Source: Emticicia sp. C21
GTDB taxonomy: Bacteria; Bacteroidota; Bacteroidia; Cytophagales; Spirosomataceae
Reading direction: 5' to 3'
DNA: 47,030 bases
Assembly (NCBI RefSeq): GCF_003418935.1
Contig: NZ_QVMT01000019.1
Coordinates: 20,493 to 67,522 of the forward strand
Positions 8,321 to 16,751 of the stretch are shown piece by piece; position 1 is the stretch's first letter; each line of letters starts with the position of its first letter. A model generated the notes under the pieces. That model was not told where the DNA came from. It made no database searches and worked only from the letters and a program-made list of their open reading frames with translations. Both the position numbers and the translations under genes were made by a program.

Positions 8321-10807
8321 CTATACTAATTCAACAGGTTGAATTTCTTTCTTTTCTTCTGGGAATATGAAATTCATTGCTTTTTCTACTTTTTCAGGCA
8401 GTAAAGCTATATCTAATACTTCCTGCACATAATCTACATAATGGAAAGTCAAACCCTCGGTATAAGCTGCTCCTATTTCTTCAACATCCTTACGGTTTTT
8501 ATAGCATATCACAATTTCTTTGATACCTGCACGCTTAGCAGCCAGAATTTTCTCCTTTATTCCACCTACTGGTAATACTTTGCCTCTTAGCGTAATTTCA
8601 CCTGTCATAGCCAGATTTGGTTTCAGTTTTCTTTGGGTGAAAATAGAAGCCATTGAGGTAACCATGGTGATACCTGCAGATGGGCCATCTTTTGGAACAG
8701 CCCCTTGCGGCACGTGTACGTGCAAATCATAATTCTGGAAGATTCGATAGTCTATCCCAATTTCCTCAGCATGAGATTTCAGATAAGATAAGGCAGTTAC
8801 TGCCGATTCTTTCATCACATCTCCTAATTGTCCTGAGAGCGTTAATTGTCCCCTACCGCGGCTTAGGCTTGATTCAATGAATAGAATGTCTCCTCCTACC
8901 GATGTCCAGGCTAAACCTGTTACTACACCAGCCGTTTCGTTACCCTCATATAAATCATGATCAAATATGGGAGCACCTAACATTTTTTCTACGTGGTCTG
9001 CTTTCACTAGTTTAGGATACTCTTCCTGCATGGCAATAGCCTTAGCTATTTTTCTTACCAGCGTACCTATCTGTTGTTCCAGACGTCTCACACCTGATTC
9101 TCTGGTATATCCCTCAACCACTTTCTGAATAGCTTTATCATCTATTTTTAAATCTTTTACCTTGATACCATGTTGTTCCAATTGCTTAGGTACGAGGTGT
9201 TTCTTGGCAATTTCGATTTTCTCTTCTACTGTATAACCCGAAATCTCAATAATTTCCATTCTGTCTCGCAATGGTGGCTGAATGGTATCTAAGGAGTTGG
9301 CTGTTGCAATGAACAAAATCTTAGAGAGGTCATAATCAACCTCCAAATAATTATCCTTAAATGATGAATTTTGTTCAGGGTCTAATACCTCTAGCAAGGC
9401 AGACGAAGGGTCGCCACGAAAATCACGTGACACTTTATCGATTTCATCTAGTACAAATACAGGGTTCGATGCCTTAGCTTTTTGCAGGTTTTGAATCACC
9501 TTTCCGGGCATAGCACCGATATATGTTTTTCTATGTCCACGTATCTCAGCTTCATCATGTAAGCCACCTAAAGCCATACGCACATAATTACGACCCAATG
9601 ATTTAGCAATAGATTTACCTAACGAGGTTTTTCCTACACCCGGAGGTCCATATAAACATAGAATAGGCGCTTTCATATCACTCCGCAATTTCAATACGGC
9701 CAGATACTCAATGATACGCTCTTTTACTTTATCCAGACCTGAATGGTCAGCATCTAATATTTTCTTCGCACGTTTCAGGTCGAAATTATCCTTGGTATAT
9801 TCATTCCACGGAAGTTCTATCATGGTTTCAGCATAGGTAAGCGAAACGCCATACTCAGGTGCCATTGAGTTCATTCTAAGAATCTTGTTCAATTCCTTAT
9901 TAAAATGCTCATTGGCTTCTTTGCCCCACTTCTTTTTCGCTCCTTTAGCTCTTAATTTTTCAACTTCCTGGTCTGGGGTTTCAAGACCCAGTTCTTCCTG
10001 TAATACCTTTATTTGCTGACGCAGATAGTATTCTCTTTGTTGCTGGTCTATGTCAAGGCTGGCTTTGCTTTGAATATCACGTTTGATTTCTAATACCTGA
10101 ATCTCTTTCATCATGTGTTCAAGCAATTTATGTGCTTGTTCACTCCCATCAAAAGTCTCTAACAACAATTGTTTTTCGCTGATTTCAATGTTCAGATTAG
10201 AAGACAAGAAGTGTGTCAGAAAGCTCGGACTATCAATATTACTGATAGCCATCTGCGCATCTTTCGGAATATCAGGGTTCAGATTCAGAATCTTGTAAGC
10301 AGCCTCTTTCAGACTTTGAATCAAAGCCTTTACTTCTTTCTTACGAACACTCGGAAAATTATCAGGAATATATTTCACCGAAGCAGTTAAATGCGGTTCT
10401 GTCTGATTATACTGTAATATTTCAAAACGACGACGCCCCTGAATAATAACCGTTACGTTACCATCAGGTAATACAATCATTTTTAAAATAGTGGCAATTG
10501 TACCCACTTTATATAAATCTTCCGGAGTCGGCTCATTAGGGGTGTGGCGTATCTGTGCTACCACACCGATAGTTTTATCGGTACGATAAGCCTTTTTAAC
10601 CATTTTGATGAATTTTGCTCGGGTAACCGTAACAGGTATAACAATACCGGGGAACAAAACAGTGTTTCTTAAGGAAAGAAGTGCCAGGTCAGTTGGCAAA
10701 TTATTTTCATTTTCCATCACTTCATCAGGTGAAGCGATTTCAATCATTTCTACGTTTTCTACGTCTTGGCGTGCCATTACTAGGCTAGAGATTAGTTCAC
10801 GATTCAT
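8321..10807 (-). CDS. lon: ATP-dependent protease Lon
   Basis: About 828 aa from the ATG at 10807 (MNRELISSLVMARQ). A TTG three codons upstream would also open the frame but lies in a promoter-like box. Domains: Lon N-terminal substrate-binding domain (about 35-240, starting LALLSLRNTVLFPG), a helical region (QQREYYLRQQIKVLQEELG), an AAA+ module with Walker A GPPGVGKTS (about 387-395) and Walker B VFVLDEIDK, and the C-terminal protease domain with the catalytic serine in KDGPSAGITM and lysine in IKEKILAAKRAG. It is full length for the family. It degrades misfolded and regulatory proteins in the cytoplasm. It is monocistronic, with its own terminator. Confidence 0.97.
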   Translation of the reverse strand: MNRELISSLVMARQDVENVEMIEIASPDEVMENENNLPTDLALLSLRNTVLFPGIVIPVTVTRAKFIKMVKKAYRTDKTIGVVAQIRHTPNEPTPEDLYKVGTIATILKMIVLPDGNVTVIIQGRRRFEILQYNQTEPHLTASVKYIPDNFPSVRKKEVKALIQSLKEAAYKILNLNPDIPKDAQMAISNIDSPSFLTHFLSSNLNIEISEKQLLLETFDGSEQAHKLLEHMMKEIQVLEIKRDIQSKASLDIDQQQREYYLRQQIKVLQEELGLETPDQEVEKLRAKGAKKKWGKEANEHFNKELNKILRMNSMAPEYGVSLTYAETMIELPWNEYTKDNFDLKRAKKILDADHSGLDKVKERIIEYLAVLKLRSDMKAPILCLYGPPGVGKTSLGKSIAKSLGRNYVRMALGGLHDEAEIRGHRKTYIGAMPGKVIQNLQKAKASNPVFVLDEIDKVSRDFRGDPSSALLEVLDPEQNSSFKDNYLEVDYDLSKILFIATANSLDTIQPPLRDRMEIIEISGYTVEEKIEIAKKHLVPKQLEQHGIKVKDLKIDDKAIQKVVEGYTRESGVRRLEQQIGTLVRKIAKAIAMQEEYPKLVKADHVEKMLGAPIFDHDLYEGNETAGVVTGLAWTSVGGDILFIESSLSRGRGQLTLSGQLGDVMKESAVTALSYLKSHAEEIGIDYRIFQNYDLHVHVPQGAVPKDGPSAGITMVTSMASIFTQRKLKPNLAMTGEITLRGKVLPVGGIKEKILAAKRAGIKEIVICYKNRKDVEEIGAAYTEGLTFHYVDYVQEVLDIALLPEKVEKAMNFIFPEEKKEIQPVELV

Positions 10808-11151
10808 GTACCACAAATTTAGATTCGTCTATACGATTTCTTTTATACAAAGAAACCTTTTACTATACAGCAAATATTGATTATTATAAAAAAACTAATC
10901 CCTCTGAATACTTTCAAATGGCTGATAATAGTTAAAATATATCTGCCAGATTGTCAGAGTGAAAGTACAAAACGTTTTTAATAATAAAAAAAAATATTCG
11001 TTTTTTTTATAGCTCAAACCTGATGCCAAGCCAGGCAGTATGGCATTGTGGCAGGCAAATCCATTAAATCTTCTCGGGTTTCAAAAACCTTGCAGGATTA
11101 TTGGCAATTTTTGATTTATTTTGACTTCTATTCTGACAAAATTGTAAACTC
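10808..11151. other. 344-bp divergent spacer between lon and the GH3 fusion gene
   Basis: AT-rich and non-coding in all frames that I checked. It holds the lon upstream region, an A/T-only hairpin (about 10984-11010: A-tract, TATTCG, T-tract), and a GC-richer patch at about 11030-11065 in which TGCCA and TGGCA repeat in both orientations and could fold. No clear promoter consensus was found for the gene at 11152. Confidence 0.5.
10814..10821 (-). promoter_or_regulatory. possible -7 box of lon (TAAATTTG)
   Basis: On the minus strand TAAATTTG fits the Bacteroidota -7 consensus TAnnTTTG and ends 7 bp before the lon ATG, which would give an almost leaderless mRNA. A TTTG (10851-10848) sits 26 bp further upstream, wider than the usual spacing, so support is weak. 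Confidence 0.3.
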
Positions 11152-14100
11152 ATGAAAAAAGTATTGTTGCTCGTTTTCTTACTTATCAGCACCTTATCCT
11201 CATTTGCACAAAAAACTCCAGACTTTCTTACTAACTATAACCAACGTTGGGTAGATTCTGTTTTCAATACCCTTACATTAGAAGAAAAAATTGGTCAGCT
11301 ATTGATGCCCCGTGGGAATACCTCGGGACAAGGATATAATTTTGATAAGCTCAAAAAATGGGTGCAAGAATATAAACTGGGCGGGCTGGTATTTTTTGCA
11401 GGCCAGCCAACCACACAAGCCCGAATTGTGAATGAGCTACAAAAAATGTCTAAAGTACCTATGCTGATAGGTATGGATCTGGAATGGGGCTTAGCTATGC
11501 GTCTGGACAGTACTGTGCGTTTTCCTTATCAGATGACTCTGGGTGCTATGCGTGGCAGAGAGTCAGACATCAGAGAAATGGGCATTGAAATTGGCCGCCA
11601 ATGCCGTAGAATGGGTGTGCATATTAATTATGCACCTGTGGTAGATGTCAACAATAATCCGAATAACCCGGTTATCAACTTCCGCTCTTTTGGTGAAAAT
11701 AAATATGATGTAGCTGGTAAAGCCTTAGCTTATATGACGGGAATGAATAGCGAACGCATTCTTACTTCTGCCAAACACTTCCCGGGTCATGGTGATACAG
11801 GTGTAGACTCACATTACGACTTACCGCTAATTGCCCACGATAAAAAACGTCTGAATGATATTGAGTTATATCCGTACAAGACTTTGATTAATAGTGGTTT
11901 GAGTGGGATAATGACCGCCCATTTAAGTATTCCTGCACTAGACTCAACCAAAAATTTAGCCTCTACCCTATCAAAAAATATAGTGACAGACTTACTGCGC
12001 AAAGATTTGAGTTTTAAAGGATTAGTATTTACCGATGCAATGGATATGCAGGGGGCAGTAAAATACTTCCCGAATGGCCAAGCCAATGTGAAAGCCATTT
12101 TGTCAGGTAATGATGTACTGGAAACTTTTGAAGATGTACCTGCTGCGATAGACGCTATTAAAAAAGCGATTGAGAATAAGGAAATTTCAATGGAAGAGAT
12201 TGATTTCAGAGTGAAAAGAATCTTGATGGCAAAATCATGGGTAGGTCTTGACCATTACAAACCGATTCAGATTGAAAACCTGATTAAAGATTTGAATACC
12301 ACTAATTCTGATGTATTAAACCGCCAGTTTGCAGAGGCTTCTGTTACTTTGGTGAAAAATGAGGACGGTATTCTACCTGTAAAAGACCTAACCAAAAAAA
12401 TTGCCGTAGTATCCATAGATGCCAGCCAGCAAACAGTTTTCCAGAAAATGGCAGCGAATTATACGGCTGTTGATAATTTCCTGATTCCTGCGAATGCCGC
12501 TGATTCAACTATTAACAGAGTGGTGGAACAAACTAAGAATTATGATTTGATAGTGGTTGGTGTACATCTGAATAATATTCGTCCGGCAGCAAAATATGGA
12601 GTGACCGATGCCAACAAAAAAGCAGTAAAAGCATTCACCAATACTGGCAAAGCCGTAGTTACTTTATTCGGCAACCCTTATGCCCTGGATAAATTTGAAG
12701 AATTAGAAAAAGCGAAAGCGATTGTGATGGCTTATCAACTGACCAATTACATGGAAGATGCTTCGGCACAGGCCATTTTCGGAGCTATTCCGTTCGTAGG
12801 CAAGTTGCCTGTTACGGTCAATGAGCGTTATCCTTTAGAGCTGAGCATTCAAACCAAGGCGATAGGCCGACTGGCTTATGGTGTACCCGAAATGGTAGGT
12901 TTGAACAGCGAAGTCTTTAATGCTAAAATGGACTCGGTAGTGAATTTAGGTCTGAGAGAAAAAGCCTATCCAGGTGCGGTATTGGAAGTAGCCAAAGAGG
13001 GTCGTGTGATTTATCATAAAGCCTTTGGGTATCATACCTATGAAGCAGCCAAAGCAGGTGGAAATAACCTTAATGATTTAGTGTTACGCGCAGATAATAA
13101 GAATGATGTAATGGACGAGAAAGTAAAAAATACTAGCTCTAACTTAGTATTGAGTGCTCCAACGAATACTATATCAAACGGAAAGGTAAAACTCACTGAC
13201 TTATACGATTTAGCCTCGGTAACGAAAGTAAGTACGTCTTTACTGGCTGTTATGCAATTAATGAGCGTTGGCAAGTTTGATTTAGACAAAACGTTTAAAG
13301 ATTATTATGTCGAGTTTTATAATTCAAACAAGGCTAACTTACGATTCCGAGATATGCTCACGCATAAATCCGGCTTAAAGGCCTGGATCCCTTTCTGGAT
13401 GGACGCTATTGATTCGGTGAAGAGTGTTAGAAATAGCCCAGTGTTTAAAGAGAAGTATGCGCAAAAATATAAGAAGAAGTTTTTGATGGGTAAGAAGAAA
13501 TACAATGCTATGCTCATGAAAGCTATTAAAGAAGATAAAAATTTATGGAAAGAGACTCTCTCTTCTAATACCTTAGTATTGAAGAAGAATACACTTTCTA
13601 ATAAACAATCAGCCGAATATCCTGTCCAAGTAAGTGATAGCTTATGGTTGCATAAAGATTGGAGGGAAAAGATTTTCCAGGCCATTGAAGATTCTCCTGT
13701 AAAACTTGAGCAAGGCTATGTATACAGCGATTTGCATTATTATACCTACCCTACTTTTATGCCTCGCATCACAGGTGTACCTTGGGAAGAATATCTGAAA
13801 CAAACCTACAAACAATTAGGCGCCAATTCGCTTACTTATAATCCGTTGCGCTTCTATCCTAAATCGCAGATAGTACCAACAGAAAGAGATACTTTATTCA
13901 GAAAAACTTTGATTCATGGCCGTGTGCATGACGAAGGTGCTGGTATGTTGGATGGTATTTCAGGTCATGCAGGTTTGTTTGGGAATGCAAATGACTTAAT
14001 GAAACTCATGCAGATGTACCTGCAAAAAGGTAGCTATGGTGGCACACAATTCGTCAAACCAGAGGTGATTGAAGAAAGCACCAAATATCAATTCCCTGAA

Positions 14101-14355
14101 CTGAAAAATCGCAGGGCCATCGCCTTTGATAAAATAGATTTCAATCCGAAAGTAGCCAATGGCCCTACCTTGGCTACACCTGAAAGCTATGGCCATTCAG
14201 GTTTTACAGGTACGTTCGTATGGGTTGACCCTAAGTATAACTTTGCTTATGTATTCTTATCGAACCGAGTGTATCCGACCCGCGATAATGTAAAAATCAG
14301 TACTTTAAATATCAGAACAGCTATCGGCGACGAAATTTATAAAATAGTGAAGTGA
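11152..14355 (+). CDS. GH3 beta-N-acetylglucosaminidase fused to serine hydrolase (beta-lactamase fold)
   Basis: 1067 aa with a signal peptide (MKKVLLLVFLLISTLSSFAQ). The GH3 N-terminal domain (about 30-370) carries the NagZ-type motif KHFPGHGDTGVDSH from K208 and the nucleophile segment VFTDAMD (D295). A GH3 C-terminal-like alpha/beta domain follows (about 385-570). Residues about 590-1060 are a class C beta-lactamase/penicillin-binding-like domain: SxxK as SVTK (S689, K692), a YSD in the YxN position, and a HDEGAGMLDGISGHAGLF segment. Proteins with this two-enzyme layout are common in Bacteroidota and are thought to act on peptidoglycan fragments in the periplasm, one domain on GlcNAc linkages and the other on a peptide or ester. 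Substrates are inferred. It is followed at 51 bp by a hydrolase gene on the same strand. Confidence 0.9.
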   Translation: MKKVLLLVFLLISTLSSFAQKTPDFLTNYNQRWVDSVFNTLTLEEKIGQLLMPRGNTSGQGYNFDKLKKWVQEYKLGGLVFFAGQPTTQARIVNELQKMSKVPMLIGMDLEWGLAMRLDSTVRFPYQMTLGAMRGRESDIREMGIEIGRQCRRMGVHINYAPVVDVNNNPNNPVINFRSFGENKYDVAGKALAYMTGMNSERILTSAKHFPGHGDTGVDSHYDLPLIAHDKKRLNDIELYPYKTLINSGLSGIMTAHLSIPALDSTKNLASTLSKNIVTDLLRKDLSFKGLVFTDAMDMQGAVKYFPNGQANVKAILSGNDVLETFEDVPAAIDAIKKAIENKEISMEEIDFRVKRILMAKSWVGLDHYKPIQIENLIKDLNTTNSDVLNRQFAEASVTLVKNEDGILPVKDLTKKIAVVSIDASQQTVFQKMAANYTAVDNFLIPANAADSTINRVVEQTKNYDLIVVGVHLNNIRPAAKYGVTDANKKAVKAFTNTGKAVVTLFGNPYALDKFEELEKAKAIVMAYQLTNYMEDASAQAIFGAIPFVGKLPVTVNERYPLELSIQTKAIGRLAYGVPEMVGLNSEVFNAKMDSVVNLGLREKAYPGAVLEVAKEGRVIYHKAFGYHTYEAAKAGGNNLNDLVLRADNKNDVMDEKVKNTSSNLVLSAPTNTISNGKVKLTDLYDLASVTKVSTSLLAVMQLMSVGKFDLDKTFKDYYVEFYNSNKANLRFRDMLTHKSGLKAWIPFWMDAIDSVKSVRNSPVFKEKYAQKYKKKFLMGKKKYNAMLMKAIKEDKNLWKETLSSNTLVLKKNTLSNKQSAEYPVQVSDSLWLHKDWREKIFQAIEDSPVKLEQGYVYSDLHYYTYPTFMPRITGVPWEEYLKQTYKQLGANSLTYNPLRFYPKSQIVPTERDTLFRKTLIHGRVHDEGAGMLDGISGHAGLFGNANDLMKLMQMYLQKGSYGGTQFVKPEVIEESTKYQFPELKNRRAIAFDKIDFNPKVANGPTLATPESYGHSGFTGTFVWVDPKYNFAYVFLSNRVYPTRDNVKISTLNIRTAIGDEIYKIVK

Positions 14356-14406
14356 TAAGGCAGACCTTACTTTAGAGCTATACGTAAGGGATTATTTCTT
14401 AGAAAA

Positions 14407-15219
14407 ATGCAATATCTTAAATATAGGAAATTTGCCGATGTAGAGCTCTTCCGATTTGGTTATGCTCCTATCGGCAAGCCCTGGTTTAATGTGTACTGTT
14501 TTATTGTAGATAATGTATTAATTGATACCGCACAGGCACATTGCCAGGAAAAAGTGAGTGCCACTTTTCAGGGCAAAAACATTGAAAAGATTTTGCTGAC
14601 GCATTTCCATGAAGATCATTCCGGAAATGTAACCAGTCTGGCGCACGCGCATCAGGCTGAGGTATTTGCTCACCCGCTTACACAAGAGAAAGTAAAGCAG
14701 GGTTTTGATTTATATTTGTATGAAAAGGTACTGTTCGGACAGGTAAAGCCTTATACCAAACAGATACACGATTTTCCGGTAATTATTGAGACTCCACACC
14801 ATAAACTATTGCCCATTTATACACCCGGGCATGCTGACGATCATACCATTTTCTTAGAACCAGACAAAGGCTGGCTTTTTTCGGGCGATTTATTTGTAGG
14901 CATAAGAATCAGGATATTCAGAAAAGGGGAGAAATTCTGGCAACAGGTAGAATCTTTTAAAAAGGTGCTTCAATATGATTTTGATGTGCTTTTTTGCGGG
15001 CATCACCCCAGATTAAAGGACGGGAAGCAGCAATTACAAGCCAAATTGCAGTACTTTGAAGACTTTGGTGGCAATGTAAGGAATCTGCATCAAAAAGGAC
15101 TTTCAGTCAAAGAAATCATTAAAGCTATGCATTTGCGCGAAAATCATCTGGTAAGAATCCTGGTATCAAATGATGTTTCCGTGAGATATATGGTGGAGGC
15201 GGCAATAGCCATTGAGTGA
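14407..15219 (+). CDS. MBL-fold metallo-hydrolase
   Basis: 270 aa, no signal peptide. The metallo-beta-lactamase motif is LTHFHEDHSGN (H66, H68, D70, H71), with later ligands in PGHADDH, the aspartate of FSGDLFVG, and FCGHHPR. The C-terminal about 60 residues are helical (VKEIIKAMHLRENHLVRILVSNDVS), like the C-terminal domain of glyoxalase II-like or LACTB2-like hydrolases. It probably hydrolyses a thioester or related ester in the cytoplasm; the substrate cannot be read from sequence. It may be co-transcribed with the GH3 fusion upstream. A long inverted repeat follows its stop. Confidence 0.85.
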   Translation: MQYLKYRKFADVELFRFGYAPIGKPWFNVYCFIVDNVLIDTAQAHCQEKVSATFQGKNIEKILLTHFHEDHSGNVTSLAHAHQAEVFAHPLTQEKVKQGFDLYLYEKVLFGQVKPYTKQIHDFPVIIETPHHKLLPIYTPGHADDHTIFLEPDKGWLFSGDLFVGIRIRIFRKGEKFWQQVESFKKVLQYDFDVLFCGHHPRLKDGKQQLQAKLQYFEDFGGNVRNLHQKGLSVKEIIKAMHLRENHLVRILVSNDVSVRYMVEAAIAIE

Positions 15220-15250
15220 TTTTTCTTATTTAGTGATTTAGTGAATGAGC

Positions 15251-15432
15251 GATTGGGTGATTATTGTCTTAAACTTTGATTTAGCTGATTTAATGATTTC
15301 GCTGATGATTATTGACGAATCATATTTCACGTTTTCAAATCAATTATCTCAATTTCTCAAAAATAATAAACCAAAATCAGTTTAATCATATCAATCAGCT
15401 AAATCAAAGTTAAAGACAATAATCATCAAATC
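15251..15432. repeat. long imperfect inverted repeat
   Basis: Arms 15259-15289 and 15394-15424 (31 nt: GATTATTGTCTTAAACTTTG, then ATTTAGCTGAT) are complementary with a single mismatch. Pairing continues outward with scattered mismatches to about 15225 and 15465 through GTGA/TCAC-type tracts. The centre (15290-15393) is AT-rich and non-coding. It has no transposase; the symmetry suggests a MITE-like or REP-composite element, or a very large RNA hairpin 3' of the hydrolase gene. It abuts repeat copy B. Confidence 0.75.
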
Positions 15433-15442
15433 AGGTAAATCC

Positions 15443-15493
15443 ATTAATCACTAATTCACCGTGCGACGGCCGCTCAATCATCCATTCACTAAA
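15443..15493 (-). repeat. dispersed intergenic repeat, copy B (GC-core)
   Basis: The minus-strand core is GAGCGGCCGTCGCACGGTGA (15475-15456), flanked by ATTTAGTGAATGGATGATT on one side and ATTAGTGATTAAT on the other. It differs from copy C at two core positions. It sits at the outer right end of the long inverted repeat, 37 bp upstream of the next ATG. Confidence 0.75.
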
Positions 15494-15530
15494 TAAATAT
15501 TGCAACCTGTAAACTTAATCATCAAAAAAC

Positions 15531-16430
15531 ATGAATCGTAGAAATTTTGTACACACTACGGGCTTAACATTGGGTGCCCTCACTTTATCAAGCAAAGAAT
15601 TATTGGCCAATCTATTTGCGCAAGACCCTTTTAAATTGAAAGATTTGCGTGGCGGCGTGGGCGTTTTTACTGAAAGAGGCGGTACTATTGCCTACTTAAT
15701 TACTCCTTCAGGTATTGCTGTAGTAGACTCACAATTCCCTGAGCAATCTACTCACCTGATTGGCGAATTAAAAAAGAAGTCTGATAAGCCTATTCAATTA
15801 CTCATCAATACCCACCACCATGGCGACCACTCTGGCGGTAATATCTCTTTTAAAGGCATTGTAGAACAGGTAGTTGCACATGCAAACTCATTGAAAAACC
15901 AGAAGGTAGTTGCAGAAAAAAATAAAACCGAAGACAAACAACTGTACCCTGACATGACTTTTACCGATACCTGGAAGCAAAAGGTTGGTAAAGAGACTAT
16001 TAAGGCACATTATTTTGGTGCAGGCCATACCAATGGCGATAGCTTAATCCATTTTGAAAACGCCAATATCGTGCATATGGGTGATTTGCTTTTCAATCGT
16101 CGCTATCCATTTGTTGATCGTTCGGCAGGTGCTTCTGTAAAAAACTGGATTACGGTATTGGATAAAGCATTAAAAACTTTCGATAACCAGACCCTATTTG
16201 TATTCGGTCACGCCTTTGACCCTGAGAAAATAACAGGGAATAAAGACGATATCAAGGTGTTTCAGGATTACCTTTCTAAACTATGGAATTTTGTGGAGGC
16301 AGAGGTAAAAGCGGGTAAATCAAAAGATGAAATCCTAAAGATAGCAGCCATTCCTGGCGTAACAGAAATGCAGGGAGATGGTATCCAGAGAAGCATACAA
16401 GCCACTTATGAAGAGATAACAGGGGCATAG
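15531..16430 (+). CDS. exported MBL-fold metallo-hydrolase with Tat-like signal
   Basis: 299 aa. The N-terminus MNRRNFVHTTGLTLGALTL is a twin-arginine-type signal (RRNF plus a hydrophobic stretch), which predicts a folded, metal-loaded periplasmic enzyme. The metal site is NTHHHGDHSGGN (H95, H97, D99, H100), with further ligands in GAGHTNGD and IVHMGDLLFNRRYPF and a final histidine in FVFGHA. The C-terminal helices (DYLSKLWNFVEAEVKAGKS) are typical of secreted MBL-fold proteins near subclass B or quinoprotein-relay families. The substrate is unknown. It forms a probable single-gene unit between the repeat region and the ilv leader. Confidence 0.85.
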   Translation: MNRRNFVHTTGLTLGALTLSSKELLANLFAQDPFKLKDLRGGVGVFTERGGTIAYLITPSGIAVVDSQFPEQSTHLIGELKKKSDKPIQLLINTHHHGDHSGGNISFKGIVEQVVAHANSLKNQKVVAEKNKTEDKQLYPDMTFTDTWKQKVGKETIKAHYFGAGHTNGDSLIHFENANIVHMGDLLFNRRYPFVDRSAGASVKNWITVLDKALKTFDNQTLFVFGHAFDPEKITGNKDDIKVFQDYLSKLWNFVEAEVKAGKSKDEILKIAAIPGVTEMQGDGIQRSIQATYEEITGA

Positions 16431-16507
16431 AAGATTCTTAGAATTAACACAAAGAAACCTTAGAAAAGTACAAAAAAGTATGATTTTCAAAATTTTATTC
16501 TAAAAAA

Positions 16508-16540
16508 TTTGGTTTTAAAAAATGGTTTCGCTTACATTTG
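16508..16540 (+). promoter_or_regulatory. ilv operon promoter
   Basis: TTTG (16508-16511), a 21-bp spacer, then TACATTTG (16533-16540), an exact fit to the Bacteroidota TTTG/TAnnTTTG promoter. Transcription should begin near 16545, about 45 bp before the leader peptide. The identical arrangement (TTTG-N21-TACATTTG) precedes the ftsL-like gene. Confidence 0.7.
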
Positions 16541-16550
16541 TATAGAAATG

Positions 16551-16573
16551 ATTCGCATTTAGCGAATATTCGC
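16551..16573 (+). promoter_or_regulatory. overlapping palindromes at the start of the ilv leader RNA
   Basis: ATTCGC (16551), GCGAAT (16562) and ATTCGC (16568) form two overlapping inverted repeats, one of them the perfect palindrome GCGAATATTCGC (16562-16573). They lie just after the predicted start site. They could be an operator or a 5' hairpin that pauses polymerase; neither can be decided from sequence. Confidence 0.4.
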
Positions 16574-16591
16574 AAATAGAGAAATTTATTC

Positions 16592-16645
16592 ATGAGCCAA
16601 AATAAAGTCATTATCGTGCCAATTATTCTCCTGCTAAACAAGTAG
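16592..16645 (+). CDS. ilv operon leader peptide (17 aa, Val/Ile/Leu-rich)
   Basis: The ORF encodes MSQNKVIIVPIILLLNK and stops at TAG 16643-16645. Nine of 17 codons specify branched-chain amino acids (V, I, I, V, I, I, L, L, L), all in one run broken only by proline. It lies between the ilv promoter and a transcription terminator, 106 bp upstream of ilvD. These are the hallmarks of a leader peptide whose translation speed reports charged tRNA-Val/Ile/Leu. The stop codon directly abuts the antiterminator strand (16646-16655), so a ribosome that finishes the peptide covers that strand, whereas one stalled on Val or Ile codons leaves it free. I found it by reading the gap, since it is far too short for a usual ORF cutoff. 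Confidence 0.8.
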   Translation: MSQNKVIIVPIILLLNK

Positions 16646-16685
16646 GTGAAGAAGGACGCGCGAACATAGCTTAGGCCTTCTTCAC
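16646..16685 (+). promoter_or_regulatory. antiterminator stem of the ilv attenuator
   Basis: GTGAAGAAGG (16646-16655) is perfectly complementary to CCTTCTTCAC (16676-16685) over 10 bp, with a 20-nt loop. The right strand is also the left strand of the terminator, so the two structures exclude each other. Strand 16646-16655 and the terminator's right strand GTGGAGAAGG (16689-16698) differ at one base, as expected for competing partners of one sequence. Confidence 0.75.
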
Positions 16686-16705
16686 AGAGTGGAGAAGGTT
16701 TTTTT
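16676..16705 (+). terminator. attenuator terminator upstream of ilvD
   Basis: CCTTCTTCAC (16676-16685) pairs with GTGGAGAAGG (16689-16698) over 10 bp with one G-U pair and a short AGA loop, and is followed by seven T (16699-16705). It lies 46 bp before the ilvD ATG and after the leader peptide, so it would end transcription when branched-chain amino acids are plentiful. Confidence 0.85.
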
Positions 16706-16751
16706 ATGAAAAAATATTATTTACGACTTAAATACAACAGCAATAATCACA

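Noticed and set aside
10984-11010. A/T-only hairpin in the lon/GH3 spacer as a terminator
   Set aside because: It lies between divergent genes where no transcript should end and has no GC pairs in the stem.
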